A DNA stretch of 23,926 nt, taken from contig QEUW01000105.1 in NCBI GenBank assembly GCA_003577005.1, forward strand, positions 1-23,926, read 5' to 3'. Source of the DNA: Chloroflexota bacterium (lineage in GTDB: Bacteria; Chloroflexota; Anaerolineae; Caldilineales; Caldilineaceae). This document shows positions 1-7,673 of the stretch, one piece after another. The first letter of the stretch is position 1; each line of letters begins with the position of its first letter. The notes below the pieces were generated by a model. It searched no databases. It saw only the letters and a list, made by a program, of their open reading frames with translations, and was not told the DNA's origin. A program made the position numbers and the translations under genes.

Positions 1-137
1 GGCAAATTGCCGGATTCTATTATAATGCCCTTATACACCTTTGCCTGACAGCTACCCGACATTTTCAGGAAACAGTACGCAACAATTGGCGGATCGGCGC
101 GAGCCGCCGCATCGGCAATGGTCTCTCGTGAGACGTG

Positions 138-1826
138 TTACGCACACTTGACCGGCGAGCCGGTCTGTACGTCGTAGACAATGACGATCCAACCTTCCAA
201 CTGCATTTCCTGCGCTGGGTAGCCACAGAGCGGGTCTTCGGGGTTGTTGGCGCGCGGGCCAAAATAGTTTTTCAGATCTTTGATCTCGATGATGGCGGCA
301 AAGTGGCGGCGCTCCAGCACTTCGTTTAGATGGATCCGCGGAAAGGTCGGGTCGATGCTGGCGATCTGCGGCTTGCGGTTTGTCCGCGACAGCGAATGTT
401 CATATTGCTCAAACGGAAAATAGTCGATGTCAAGCGACCATGTACTCTGGTTCGTTAGCGATGCCGCCTGCCAGCGTACGGCCAATAAGTTGTTCTGATC
501 GTACAAGTCACCTATGAGCAGCACTGGTTGGTCTAAATCGACCCGCGACAGCGCAAAGGTATAGAGTTGCGTGTGAGCCGGTACACCCTCTAAGCTGGTT
601 ATGAGCCGGGTGGGCAGCGCTGCCACCATTTGCTGTGCGCCCCAACCCAACAGGACGAGCATTACAACCACTGAAGCCACCCGGACTGGTTCGCCCCATG
701 CTTGCGCCCGCAGCCAGTGTAGCACCTCCGCCAGCCCCAATCCGGCCAGCAACCAGACCAGCGGCGCCAACGGCAAGAAGTGGCGCGCTTCGTCCGTAGG
801 TGATAGTGTAAGCACAACTACGCCGGCCAGGACCGACCAAGCAGCGACTCGCACTGCCAGCAACCGCCACTGGCACACCGCACCAACCCCTGCGAGCAGC
901 AACGTCAGGCTTGCGACCGCCCAGGAAGCAGAATAACCGTTGTACCAGACCCGCGCCTGGTAGAACAGATTTGTGCGCGACCAGAGAGGCGCATACTGCG
1001 GATGATCGGTGAAGAAGAGCAACATCTCTCTGCCATCCGTCGCGACCCACCAGCTACTTAAGAGTACAAAGTAGAGCGCAGCCGCTACAACCACGGCGAC
1101 CCAGGTGCGTCGTCCTGCCCGCCAGGGCCACGTCCTGGTTACCAGCCCGGCCAGCAGCGCCGGCAAAAAGAAAAGCCCAAACGAATACTTGGTCAAAAAG
1201 GCCAACACGGCCATGACCGCAGCGCCGGCCACTGCTCTCCAGTGCAGGTTCCCGCCCGGCTGTTGCTCAACCCTGGCGCTGACCAGCGCGAGCGCCAACC
1301 CCAGCAGGGCGCCTGTCATTTCCACCATCGCCAGGACGGCATTGGTGATGAAGATTTTGCTCGTCAGGGCGAAGGCCAGCACTATACTGGCGCTGATTAT
1401 CATAAGCGTACTGCCGGGCTGGCGGTTTGCCCCTTTCCGTGCCAGCTCGGTGGTCAGCCAGACCAGGAGAGCAAGGACAAAGACTAGATTGACCACGGTC
1501 GGCAGACGGCTGCTGGCAAGCGTCGGTCCGCCCAGTGCGTAGCCGGCTGCGACAAAAAAAGAATGTACAGGCGGATAGAAGCTTTGCTCGACCACCGAGC
1601 GGTACAGATCGCGGGGTGAACGGCTGGTAAATGCGTGGTAGACCTCCCAGCCATCGGTGGCGTGGTTCGCTTCGTCCATATCAAACGGAATCACGCTTGT
1701 CAGCGCTGTGCGGATCAGCGTTACCAGCAGCGCTGCAAAGCCCAACATAACCAGCGCAACCGTGACGGCGGCCAGGATCTGTTCGACGCGATCGGGTTTG
1801 ACACGACTCCGAACAAGGTTTATCAT
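138..1826 (-). CDS. GT39/ArnT-like membrane glycosyltransferase
   Basis: A 562-residue polytopic membrane protein. A short cytoplasmic start is followed by a first membrane segment at about residues 19-42. The first outer loop carries an acidic motif, DMDEANHATDG, at about 49-59. That is where GT-C enzymes of the PMT/ArnT (GT39, PMT_2) group keep their catalytic Asp and Glu. Many hydrophobic helices follow, and the last ~140 residues form a soluble, presumably extracytoplasmic, domain. The family moves a sugar from a polyprenyl-phosphate donor to lipid or protein; the acceptor here cannot be told. The ATG is preceded by GAGAAGGTGAG. The gene is divergent from the dioxygenase at 1897 and has no obvious partner in the window. 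The family call is firm; the substrate is unknown. Confidence 0.8.
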   Translation of the reverse strand: MINLVRSRVKPDRVEQILAAVTVALVMLGFAALLVTLIRTALTSVIPFDMDEANHATDGWEVYHAFTSRSPRDLYRSVVEQSFYPPVHSFFVAAGYALGGPTLASSRLPTVVNLVFVLALLVWLTTELARKGANRQPGSTLMIISASIVLAFALTSKIFITNAVLAMVEMTGALLGLALALVSARVEQQPGGNLHWRAVAGAAVMAVLAFLTKYSFGLFFLPALLAGLVTRTWPWRAGRRTWVAVVVAAALYFVLLSSWWVATDGREMLLFFTDHPQYAPLWSRTNLFYQARVWYNGYSASWAVASLTLLLAGVGAVCQWRLLAVRVAAWSVLAGVVVLTLSPTDEARHFLPLAPLVWLLAGLGLAEVLHWLRAQAWGEPVRVASVVVMLVLLGWGAQQMVAALPTRLITSLEGVPAHTQLYTFALSRVDLDQPVLLIGDLYDQNNLLAVRWQAASLTNQSTWSLDIDYFPFEQYEHSLSRTNRKPQIASIDPTFPRIHLNEVLERRHFAAIIEIKDLKNYFGPRANNPEDPLCGYPAQEMQLEGWIVIVYDVQTGSPVKCA

Positions 1827-1896
1827 TGCCCCAATCGTCGCTCACCTTCTCACGCGCCGCACAGATACACCAAGTCAGACTTGAAAAGGAGGAACC

Positions 1897-2739
1897 ATGC
1901 CCATCCGTGACGCATCCTGCCTGGACTATGCCCTTACCGAGCAAGAGCGCCAGCAGTTCGACGAACTGGGCTACTTTATGGTGGAAGACGCGCTCTCCCC
2001 AGAACAGGTTGCTGCGTTGACCGATGTCACCGATGCCGTTTTTGAGCGTAAGGTTACCGAAGGTCACGACACCAAGAAGGCGCTCTTCTATCCCAATTTT
2101 ATTCCCGACAGCCCACTTTACCAGGATCTGGTCGATTACGAAAAGATCCTACCCAAAGTGTGGGGGATTCTGGGCTGGAATATCTACCTCTACCACGCCC
2201 ACTTGATTGTCACGCCGCCCACCGGCGAGCAGCCCAATGACAAGACCTTTGGCTGGCACCAGGACAGCGGGCGCACCAATGTGGAGATGGAGTCGCACCC
2301 GCGGCCACGGCTGTCACTCAAAGTGGCCTATTTCCTCTCCGACACCAGTCAGCCGGGGCGGGGCAACTTCTGGGTCATCCCCGGCAGCCACACATGGGAT
2401 ACGCTCGAACGCCCCGCCAACGGCATCGGCCAGCCAGAAGGCGCCACACCTGTGCTGGCAAAACCGGGCACAGCAGTCTTCTTTGACCGGCGCCTCTGGC
2501 ACACAGCCACCCCCAACTGGTCCAACATCACCCGCAAAGTGTTGTTCTACGGCTACGGCTACCGCTGGATCCGCACCAAAGATGACATGACGGTGCAGAG
2601 TCTCTGGGAGCAGAGCGACCCCATCCGCCGCCAACTGCTGGGGTGGGGCGTCAACGCCAACGGTTTCTACTCGCCCACCGACGCCGACGTGCCGCTGCGC
2701 GTCTGGTTGCGCGAGCATCAGCCGGCTGCCGCGGCGTAA
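1897..2739 (+). CDS. Phytanoyl-CoA dioxygenase (PhyH) family protein
   Basis: A 280-residue Fe(II)/2-oxoglutarate-dependent dioxygenase of the PhyH family. The metal triad is visible: H121 and D123 in GWHQDSG, and H202 in RLWHTATPN. R213 sits where the 2-oxoglutarate carboxylate is bound. Length is normal for the family. The start is set by a strong AAAGGAGG at 1885-1892, five bases before the ATG. It is the first gene of a plus-strand series followed by a flavin monooxygenase and two SDRs. Such enzymes hydroxylate or oxidatively cleave small organic molecules, and environmental Chloroflexota carry many paralogs of unknown substrate. The exact substrate cannot be inferred, and phytanoyl-CoA itself is unlikely to be the real one given the sugar-related genes downstream. 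Confidence 0.88.
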   Translation: MPIRDASCLDYALTEQERQQFDELGYFMVEDALSPEQVAALTDVTDAVFERKVTEGHDTKKALFYPNFIPDSPLYQDLVDYEKILPKVWGILGWNIYLYHAHLIVTPPTGEQPNDKTFGWHQDSGRTNVEMESHPRPRLSLKVAYFLSDTSQPGRGNFWVIPGSHTWDTLERPANGIGQPEGATPVLAKPGTAVFFDRRLWHTATPNWSNITRKVLFYGYGYRWIRTKDDMTVQSLWEQSDPIRRQLLGWGVNANGFYSPTDADVPLRVWLREHQPAAAA

Positions 2740-2744
2740 GATTG

Positions 2745-2808
2745 GTGACGAGCGATGAGTGACGAGTCACCAACGATCACTCATCACTCATCACTCATCA
2801 CTCGTCAC
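2745..2808. repeat. Heptamer array and stem-loop between PhyH and LLM genes
   Basis: The right half is four perfect tandem copies of ATCACTC (2776-2803) followed by a degenerate one. The left half holds the complementary word, so 2745-2762 (GTGACGAGCGATGAGTGA) pairs with 2791-2808 at 17 of 18 positions. The array fills the gap between the dioxygenase stop and the ribosome binding site of the next gene. It belongs to the period-7 spacer family described in the findings. Confidence 0.85.
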
Positions 2809-2825
2809 GCAGAGGAGTGCTCCCC

Positions 2826-3902
2826 ATGCAACTGGGTCTGTTCATGATGCCGCTGCACCCGCCGGAGAAGAACCGCACCTGCTGTTTCGAGGAAGATGTC
2901 GAGCAGGTGATGCTGGCTGACGAACTGGGGTTTAGCGAAGCGTGGATTGGCCAGCACCATTCGGTTGCCTGGGAGCCGATCCCGGCGAGCGATCTCTTTA
3001 TCGCCCACGTGTTGCCCCGCACCAGACAGATCCGCCTGGGCACAGGTGTGAGCGTTATGCCGCAGCACCATCCGGCCAATATTGCGGTGCGTCTGGCCTA
3101 CCTTGATCATCTTGCGCATGGCCGGCTCAATTGCGGGTTTGGCCAGGGGGGCGTGCCCACCGATTGGAGGCTCTTTGACCTGCCAGACCCAAAGACCCAG
3201 GGGCTGATGACGGTCGAGGCCATCGACATGGTGCTGAACTTATGGCAGACAGAGCCGCCCTTTGATTTTCAAGGCGATTTTTGGCACATCAAGATCGACA
3301 AATGCCTGCCCGAACTGGGCGTCGGCACGCTGCTCAAACCGTATCAACGCCCGCATCCCCCTATCGCCATGAGCGTCATCAAAGGCAACTCGCTGGCCGC
3401 GCGCATGGCTGGACAACGCAGCTACATCCCACTAAGCAGCAATATCGTGCCGGCCACCACGCTGGCCCAACACTGGCGTGTCTACTGTGCCGGTGCCGCC
3501 GAGGCGGGCCGGCCACCACCCGACCGCTCCATCTGGCGAGTGGCGCGCAATGTCTTTGTCGGCGCATCTACCGCCGAAGCGTGGGATTTTGCCCTGCACA
3601 GCGCCTTTGCCCGCTCGTGGGAGTATCTGATCTACATGCTCAAGTCCATGGGCAACCTGAGCCTGATGCGCCACGATCCATCGGTGCCCTACGACCAGAT
3701 GACCGTCGAATATCTCATGAAACACCTCTGTATCATCGGTGACGTGGACGAGTGCATCCACCAGTTGCAGACGCTGTGGGAGACGACCGGCGGCTTTGGT
3801 ACGCTGCTGATGATCGCCCACGACTGGGATGATCGGGCCCAGTGGATGCGCTCGATGGAACTGCTGGCCCGGAAGGTTGTCCCTGCTCTGCCAAGATTAT
3901 GA
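2826..3902 (+). CDS. LLM-class flavin-dependent oxidoreductase
   Basis: A luciferase-like monooxygenase (TIM barrel) of 358 residues. The ATG at 2826 is preferred because AGAGGAG at 2811-2817 lies eight bases before it; an in-frame GTG at 2817 overlaps that site. Family signatures are LGFSEAWIGQHH near residues 35-45, LGTGVSVMP at 71-79, and LDHLAHGRLNCGFGQGG at 93-109, which contributes to flavin and phosphate binding. The family uses FMNH2 or F420H2 and oxidises aldehydes, terpenes, sulfonates, amines and others. The overall form resembles the limonene/alkanal monooxygenase branch, but substrate and cofactor are not decidable from sequence alone. It lies between a PhyH dioxygenase and two SDRs, so it is probably part of the same oxidative route. 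Confidence 0.87.
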   Translation: MQLGLFMMPLHPPEKNRTCCFEEDVEQVMLADELGFSEAWIGQHHSVAWEPIPASDLFIAHVLPRTRQIRLGTGVSVMPQHHPANIAVRLAYLDHLAHGRLNCGFGQGGVPTDWRLFDLPDPKTQGLMTVEAIDMVLNLWQTEPPFDFQGDFWHIKIDKCLPELGVGTLLKPYQRPHPPIAMSVIKGNSLAARMAGQRSYIPLSSNIVPATTLAQHWRVYCAGAAEAGRPPPDRSIWRVARNVFVGASTAEAWDFALHSAFARSWEYLIYMLKSMGNLSLMRHDPSVPYDQMTVEYLMKHLCIIGDVDECIHQLQTLWETTGGFGTLLMIAHDWDDRAQWMRSMELLARKVVPALPRL

Positions 3903-3947
3903 TGGACGATGGATGATAGACCATTGTCCATCGTCCACCGTCCATCG
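3901..3947. repeat. Heptamer array and hairpin before SDR gene
   Basis: Three consecutive heptamers TCCATCG, TCCACCG, TCCATCG occupy 3927-3947. The inverse word at 3901-3913 (GATGGACGATGGA) pairs with 3927-3939 at 12 of 13 positions. The array begins inside the stop codon of the flavin monooxygenase and ends just before the AGGAGAG of the next gene. Confidence 0.8.
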
Positions 3948-3970
3948 TCAACCTACAGGAGAGAAAGTCG

Positions 3971-4822
3971 ATGACTTCAGCAAGCAAAGTCGCCCTGGTG
4001 ACCGGCGCCGGGACCGGGATCGGCAAGCATAGCACGCTGGCGCTGTTGCGCGATGGGTATTCAGTCGTGTTGGCCGGCCGGCGCCCCGAGCCACTCCAAG
4101 AGACCATCGCCGAAGCCGGGGCGGACGGCGAGCGCGCCCTGGCCGTGCCCACTGATGTGGGCGACCCCGCGGCCGTGCGGGCGCTCTTTGCCAAAGCAGT
4201 GGAACGCTTTGGTCGCCTCGACCTGTTGTTCAACAACGCCGGGATGGGGGCCCCCGGCATCCTCCTGGAAGACCTGACCTACGAGCAGTGGCAGGCGGTG
4301 GTCGATGTCAACCTGACTGGCGCCTTCCTCTGTACGCAAGAGGCGTTCAAAATCATGAAAAGCCAGACACCCCGTGGCGGGCGGATCATCAACAACGGCT
4401 CGATCTCGGCGCACGCACCTCGCCCCAACTCGGCCCCTTATACGGCCACCAAACATGCCATCACCGGCCTCACCAAGGCGACCGCACTCGATGGCCGCAA
4501 ATACGACATCGCCTGCAGCCAGATCGACATCGGCAACGCCGCCACCGACATGACGGCCCGGATGAAGAAAGGAGTGCCCCAGGCCAATGGCTCCATCGAG
4601 GTCGAGCCCACGATGGATGTCAAACATGTGGCCGAGACGGTGGTCTATATGGCAAACCCTATATGGCAAACCTGCCGCTGGATGCCAACATTCAGTTTAT
4701 TACCATCATGGCGACCAAAATGCCGTACATCGGTCGCGGTTAACCGAGGTGACAGTCACCTTCAAGGTGACTGCCACCTAAACTTAGGGAACGAATCATG
4801 GGACAGCTTGACGACAAAGTGA
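3971..4822 (+). CDS. SDR oxidoreductase with frameshifted C-terminus
   Basis: A classical short-chain dehydrogenase. Residues 11-18 are the NAD(P) motif TGAGTGIG, 88-91 are NNAG, and the catalytic set N114, S144, Y157, K161 is complete. The reading frame is normal to about residue 229. There a perfect 14-bp tandem duplication (4645-4672) shifts it, so the protein gains a foreign tail that runs 25 bases into the next gene. Removing one copy restores [14 protein letters not shown] and an ending YIGRG at a TAA at 4741-4743, giving 252 residues. That matches the ending YVGRG of the neighbouring paralog. The ORF as sequenced is therefore a damaged gene or an assembly error. The changed region would remove the last strand of the Rossmann fold and part of the dimer interface. 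AGGAGAG sits before the ATG. Confidence 0.82.
   Translation: MTSASKVALVTGAGTGIGKHSTLALLRDGYSVVLAGRRPEPLQETIAEAGADGERALAVPTDVGDPAAVRALFAKAVERFGRLDLLFNNAGMGAPGILLEDLTYEQWQAVVDVNLTGAFLCTQEAFKIMKSQTPRGGRIINNGSISAHAPRPNSAPYTATKHAITGLTKATALDGRKYDIACSQIDIGNAATDMTARMKKGVPQANGSIEVEPTMDVKHVAETVVYMANPIWQTCRWMPTFSLLPSWRPKCRTSVAVNRGDSHLQGDCHLNLGNESWDSLTTK
4645..4672. repeat. 14-bp perfect tandem duplication causing frameshift
   Basis: CTATATGGCAAACC is present twice in direct succession (4645-4658 and 4659-4672) inside the first SDR gene. Fourteen is not a multiple of three. Deleting one unit joins the upstream frame to the frame that ends with the SDR-typical PYIGRG and a stop at 4741-4743. Confidence 0.95.
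4747..4779. repeat. 33-bp near-perfect hairpin between SDR genes
   Basis: The arm AGGTGACAGTCACCTT is followed by one base and then AAGGTGACTGCCACCT: 16-base arms with one mismatch. The left arm is itself an odd palindrome (AGGTGAC-A-GTCACCT). The hairpin lies between the restored stop of the first SDR at 4743 and the start of the second at 4798. It could act as an intercistronic mRNA structure; no T-run follows, so it is not a classic terminator. Confidence 0.8.
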
Positions 4823-5529
4823 CGATCATCACCGGCGCCGGCACCGGCATCGGCAAGGGAATTGCGCGCGCTTTTGCCAAAGAAGGCGCCATTTTGGTTC
4901 TGGCCTCGCGCAACCAGGCCAATTTGGAAGAGACCGCGGTTGAGACGCGCGCCTTGGGCGCCCAAACGTTGGTCTGCCCCACCGATGTCACCGACGAGGG
5001 TGCGGTCAAAGCGCTGTTCGACCGCACGATACAAGAGTTTGGCCGCGTCGATATTCTCATCAACAATTCGGGCGCCTTTGATGGCGGTCCGTTGGAAGAA
5101 CTCTCCATGGAGACGTGGCTCAAGGTGCTCCATGTCAACCTGACAGGACCCTTTTTGTGCAGCCGCGAGGCCATGCGCATCATGAAGGCGCAGGGGGGCG
5201 GGCGCATCATCAACGTCGGGAGCATCTCGGCGCAGATGCCGCGCATGAACTCGGTGCCCTACACAACGACCAAACACGGCATCGTCGGGCTGACCAAGGC
5301 CGCAGCCCTTGAGGGGCGTGATTACAACGTCGTCGTCAGCGCACTCCATCCCGGCAATGTCCTCACCGAGCGGCGGGCGGACAGCAGCCGCGGCGCCGAC
5401 CAGGAGCCCATGATGACCGTGGACGAACTGGCCGAGATCGCGCTTACCATGTGCGCCCTGCCCCTGCACGTCAATGTACTCGAAGCCATCGCCCTGCCCA
5501 CTACCCAGAAGTACGTCGGCCGCGGGTGA
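4798..5529 (+). CDS. SDR family NAD(P)-dependent oxidoreductase
   Basis: A 243-residue intact short-chain dehydrogenase. It has TGAGTGIG at 12-19, NNSG at 89-92 (Ser instead of the usual Ala), and N114, S142, Y155, K159 as catalytic residues. It is clearly a paralog of the preceding gene: GSISA..PR.NS.PYT.TKH is shared, and both end in Y(I/V)GRG. It arose by tandem duplication. The family interconverts alcohols or sugar hydroxyls with ketones; no substrate motif is decisive. The retained working copy may explain why the upstream copy can tolerate damage. Spacing to the next gene is 22 bases, which suggests co-transcription with it. Confidence 0.9.
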   Translation: MGQLDDKVTIITGAGTGIGKGIARAFAKEGAILVLASRNQANLEETAVETRALGAQTLVCPTDVTDEGAVKALFDRTIQEFGRVDILINNSGAFDGGPLEELSMETWLKVLHVNLTGPFLCSREAMRIMKAQGGGRIINVGSISAQMPRMNSVPYTTTKHGIVGLTKAAALEGRDYNVVVSALHPGNVLTERRADSSRGADQEPMMTVDELAEIALTMCALPLHVNVLEAIALPTTQKYVGRG

Positions 5530-5551
5530 TTCAATTCAGGACCCACCAACC

Positions 5552-6625
5552 ATGAACGCTCCTTTTCAGATAGGCGTCACCGCCGATTTCAAAGTCGCTG
5601 TTCCCGGTCGCTTGGACGCCGCGCTGGCCGATCTGCTCGACCCGCTGCCCCAGGTGACGTACGAATACTTTGAGGCGACGGGCCGGGATGAACAGGGCGC
5701 CTACGTCGCGCCGCAGGACATTGCCGGCTATGACGCCGTGCTGGCCCTGGCCGCACGCTTCACCGCAGCTACCTTCCAGCCGGGCAACCGGCTGGCCGTG
5801 CTGGCGCGCTGGGGCGTCGGCTATGACAATGTGGATGTGCCCGCCTGTACAGCAGCGGATGTGCTGCTGGCCATTACCCCCAACGCAGTGCGCCGCCCGG
5901 TGGCCGAAGCCATTGTGACACTCATCCACGCGCTCTCCATGCGCCTCTATGACAAAGACCGGCTCGTGCGCACGGGGCGTTGGAATGAGCGCGCCAACAT
6001 CCCCAGTGTAGGGCTGCGTGGCAAGACACTCGGCTCCATCGGGTTGGGCAACATTGCATCCGAGATGTTTCGCCTGTTGGAGCCCTTTGGCCTGGCGCGC
6101 AAACTTGCCCACGACCCCTATCCACCTGCCGGCCGCGCCGCGGAACTGGGCGTAGAACTGGTGGACCTGCCGACCCTTTTCCGGGAGTCAGACTTTGTGA
6201 CGGTCAACTGCCCGCTTACCGAGCAGACCCGTGGGCTGGTCAGCAGCGCCCTGCTCGACCTTATGAAGCCCACCGCCTACCTGGTCAATACGGCGCGCGG
6301 GCCGATTGTGAAACAGGATGATCTGGTGGCGGCGCTGCAAGCCGGTCGCATCGCCGGCGCCGGGCTCGATGTCTTTGAGGTGGAGCCGCTTCCCACGGAC
6401 AACCCCCTGATCCAGATGGACACCGTCATCCTCTCTCCCCACGCCCTGGCCTGGAACGACGAACTCTATTACGACAACAGCGTCGAGGCGTGCCAGAATA
6501 TCCTTACGGTGCTGCTGCGTGGCGAGATCCCACAGCACACGGTGAATCGCACTGTGGTAGATCAAGTTGATTTTCAGACGAAGTTGGCAAACTTACGGTC
6601 ACGTTGGCAACATTGGGTTGTCTGA
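5552..6625 (+). CDS. D-isomer-specific 2-hydroxyacid dehydrogenase
   Basis: A 357-residue NAD-dependent dehydrogenase of the D-2-hydroxyacid (SerA/GhrB-like) family. The ATG at 5552 starts at the usual position; an earlier in-frame start lies inside the SDR gene. The N-terminal substrate domain is followed by the Rossmann segment LGSIGLGNIASE at about 160-171. Catalytic Arg249 is in LVNTARGP, Glu276-278 in DVFEVEPLP, and His297 in LSPHAL. The enzyme reduces 2-oxoacids to D-2-hydroxyacids or the reverse, for example glyoxylate or hydroxypyruvate. Next to an aldolase of the HpcH/HpaI type it could handle tartronate-semialdehyde- or pyruvate-like products. About 20 residues at the C-terminus are beyond the usual end and not obviously conserved. 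Confidence 0.88.
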   Translation: MNAPFQIGVTADFKVAVPGRLDAALADLLDPLPQVTYEYFEATGRDEQGAYVAPQDIAGYDAVLALAARFTAATFQPGNRLAVLARWGVGYDNVDVPACTAADVLLAITPNAVRRPVAEAIVTLIHALSMRLYDKDRLVRTGRWNERANIPSVGLRGKTLGSIGLGNIASEMFRLLEPFGLARKLAHDPYPPAGRAAELGVELVDLPTLFRESDFVTVNCPLTEQTRGLVSSALLDLMKPTAYLVNTARGPIVKQDDLVAALQAGRIAGAGLDVFEVEPLPTDNPLIQMDTVILSPHALAWNDELYYDNSVEACQNILTVLLRGEIPQHTVNRTVVDQVDFQTKLANLRSRWQHWVV

Positions 6626-6633
6626 GTTATTAT
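6604..6633 (+). promoter_or_regulatory. Possible sigma70 promoter upstream of aldolase
   Basis: TTGGCA at 6604-6609 and TATTAT at 6628-6633 are separated by 18 bases, each differing from consensus at one position. It begins in the last codons of the hydroxyacid dehydrogenase and would give a leader of about 225 bases before the aldolase. No conserved riboswitch fold was recognised in that leader. Confidence 0.35.
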
Positions 6634-6714
6634 TTGATTCCTGCCGAGCTTACCGATTGATTTTCGTGTACCAGATCAGTTACATTTGCGCGCCTGACAG
6701 CTCGCCCGCCACTT

Positions 6715-6735
6715 CCAACGACCTACAACCTACGA
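6715..6735. repeat. Short heptamer array in aldolase leader
   Basis: Three consecutive heptamers CCAACGA, CCTACAA and CCTACGA are in register. The rest of the 240-base gap (6626-6865) holds no convincing gene. Confidence 0.5.
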
Positions 6736-6865
6736 TGCCCACTACCTGGCTCTGGCCGAGATCGAGTGATGTCTGCTGTGGACCGCGGACCAACGCCTTT
6801 ACAACGCTGTCCATCGCGAGTTAGCTGGGTGCAGTGGGTGGGCAATTATCAACAAGGTGACAAGA

Positions 6866-7648
6866 ATGAAGTCTAATCGTTTCCAGCAGGTTCTGGCCGA
6901 GCGTAAAGTGCCCGTAGGCCATATGATTCTCGAATTTGGCACGCGCGGGATGGCGCAGATCCTCGACAATGCCGGTGTGGATTTCGTCGTCATCGACACC
7001 GAGCACTCGGCCTTTACCAGCGCCGAGATCGCCGACCTGGTCGCCTGGTTCAAGGCGACGGAGATCGCCCCTTTTGTCCGCATCCCGCAGATCGAGTATC
7101 ACCTGATCGCCCGCACGCTCGATTTGGGTGTATTGGGGTTGATGGTGCCCAATGTCAAGACCGGCGCCGAAGCCAGAGCGATTGTCGAGGCGGCCAAATA
7201 TCTGCCGCTGGGTAGGCGCGGGGTGATCATGGGCAATGCCCACACCGATTTCAAAGCGGTCAACCCGGCCGAGCAGATGGCTTACGCCAACCGCAACACG
7301 ACCATCATCTGCCAGATCGAGAGCGTCGAAGGGCTGGAGAACATCGAAGCCATCGCCACCACGCCGGGGGTGGACGTGCTCTGGGTCGGCCACTTCGACC
7401 TGACTAACTCGCAGGGCATCCCCGGCCAGTTTCACCACCCGCACTTTCTGGACGCCATGAAGCTGGTCGTCGACACCTGCCGCAGACACGGTCTGGCCGC
7501 CGGCATCCAGCCTGCCAATCTGACCCAGGCGCAGGAATGGATGGAGATGGGTTTTAACGTGATTTCGTATAGCGGCGATTTTATGGTCTACGCCGCAGCG
7601 ATGAAGGAAGCAGTAGAGGGAGTGCGCAAGCTGGCGGGAGAGGCGTGA
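6866..7648 (+). CDS. HpcH/HpaI-family class II aldolase
   Basis: A 260-residue metal-dependent aldolase related to HpaI, GarL and RhmA, which cleave 2-keto-3-deoxy acids to pyruvate plus an aldehyde. Active-site marks are H47 in DTEHS, R72 in VRIP, Q150 and E152 in ICQIES, and D178 in VGHFDLTNSQG. The segment MVPNVKTGAEA also fits. The start at 6866 is chosen because AAGGTGA at 6854-6860 lies five bases upstream; a GTG at 6857 is inside that site. Next to a uronate-dehydrogenase-like gene it could act as a keto-deoxy-aldarate aldolase, but this is an inference. Its stop codon overlaps the first heptamer of a short repeat, and it converges on the DUF4058 gene 25 bases away. Confidence 0.88.
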   Translation: MKSNRFQQVLAERKVPVGHMILEFGTRGMAQILDNAGVDFVVIDTEHSAFTSAEIADLVAWFKATEIAPFVRIPQIEYHLIARTLDLGVLGLMVPNVKTGAEARAIVEAAKYLPLGRRGVIMGNAHTDFKAVNPAEQMAYANRNTTIICQIESVEGLENIEAIATTPGVDVLWVGHFDLTNSQGIPGQFHHPHFLDAMKLVVDTCRRHGLAAGIQPANLTQAQEWMEMGFNVISYSGDFMVYAAAMKEAVEGVRKLAGEA

Positions 7649-7665
7649 TGCATGATGCGTGGTGC
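7645..7665. repeat. Three in-register heptamers after aldolase
   Basis: GTGATGC, ATGATGC and GTGGTGC are consecutive, the first overlapping the aldolase stop codon. The same words (GTGGTGC, GTGATGC) recur in the array before actE at 15606. Confidence 0.6.
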
Positions 7666-7673
7666 GGCAAACG

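Noticed and set aside
21..26. TATAAT near the window start
   Set aside because: Any -35 box would fall outside the window, and no plus-strand gene follows; chance is likely.
2740..2816. CRISPR-like array
   Set aside because: The unit is only seven bases with no spacers, and no cas gene is in the window.
4762..5469. 235-residue minus-strand ORF opposite the second SDR
   Set aside because: A mirror frame of a GC-rich SDR gene; there is a similar 202-residue mirror opposite the first SDR.
6567..6824. 85-residue ORF between hydroxyacid dehydrogenase and aldolase
   Set aside because: It overlaps the dehydrogenase end, has no ribosome site or family features, and runs through a heptamer array.
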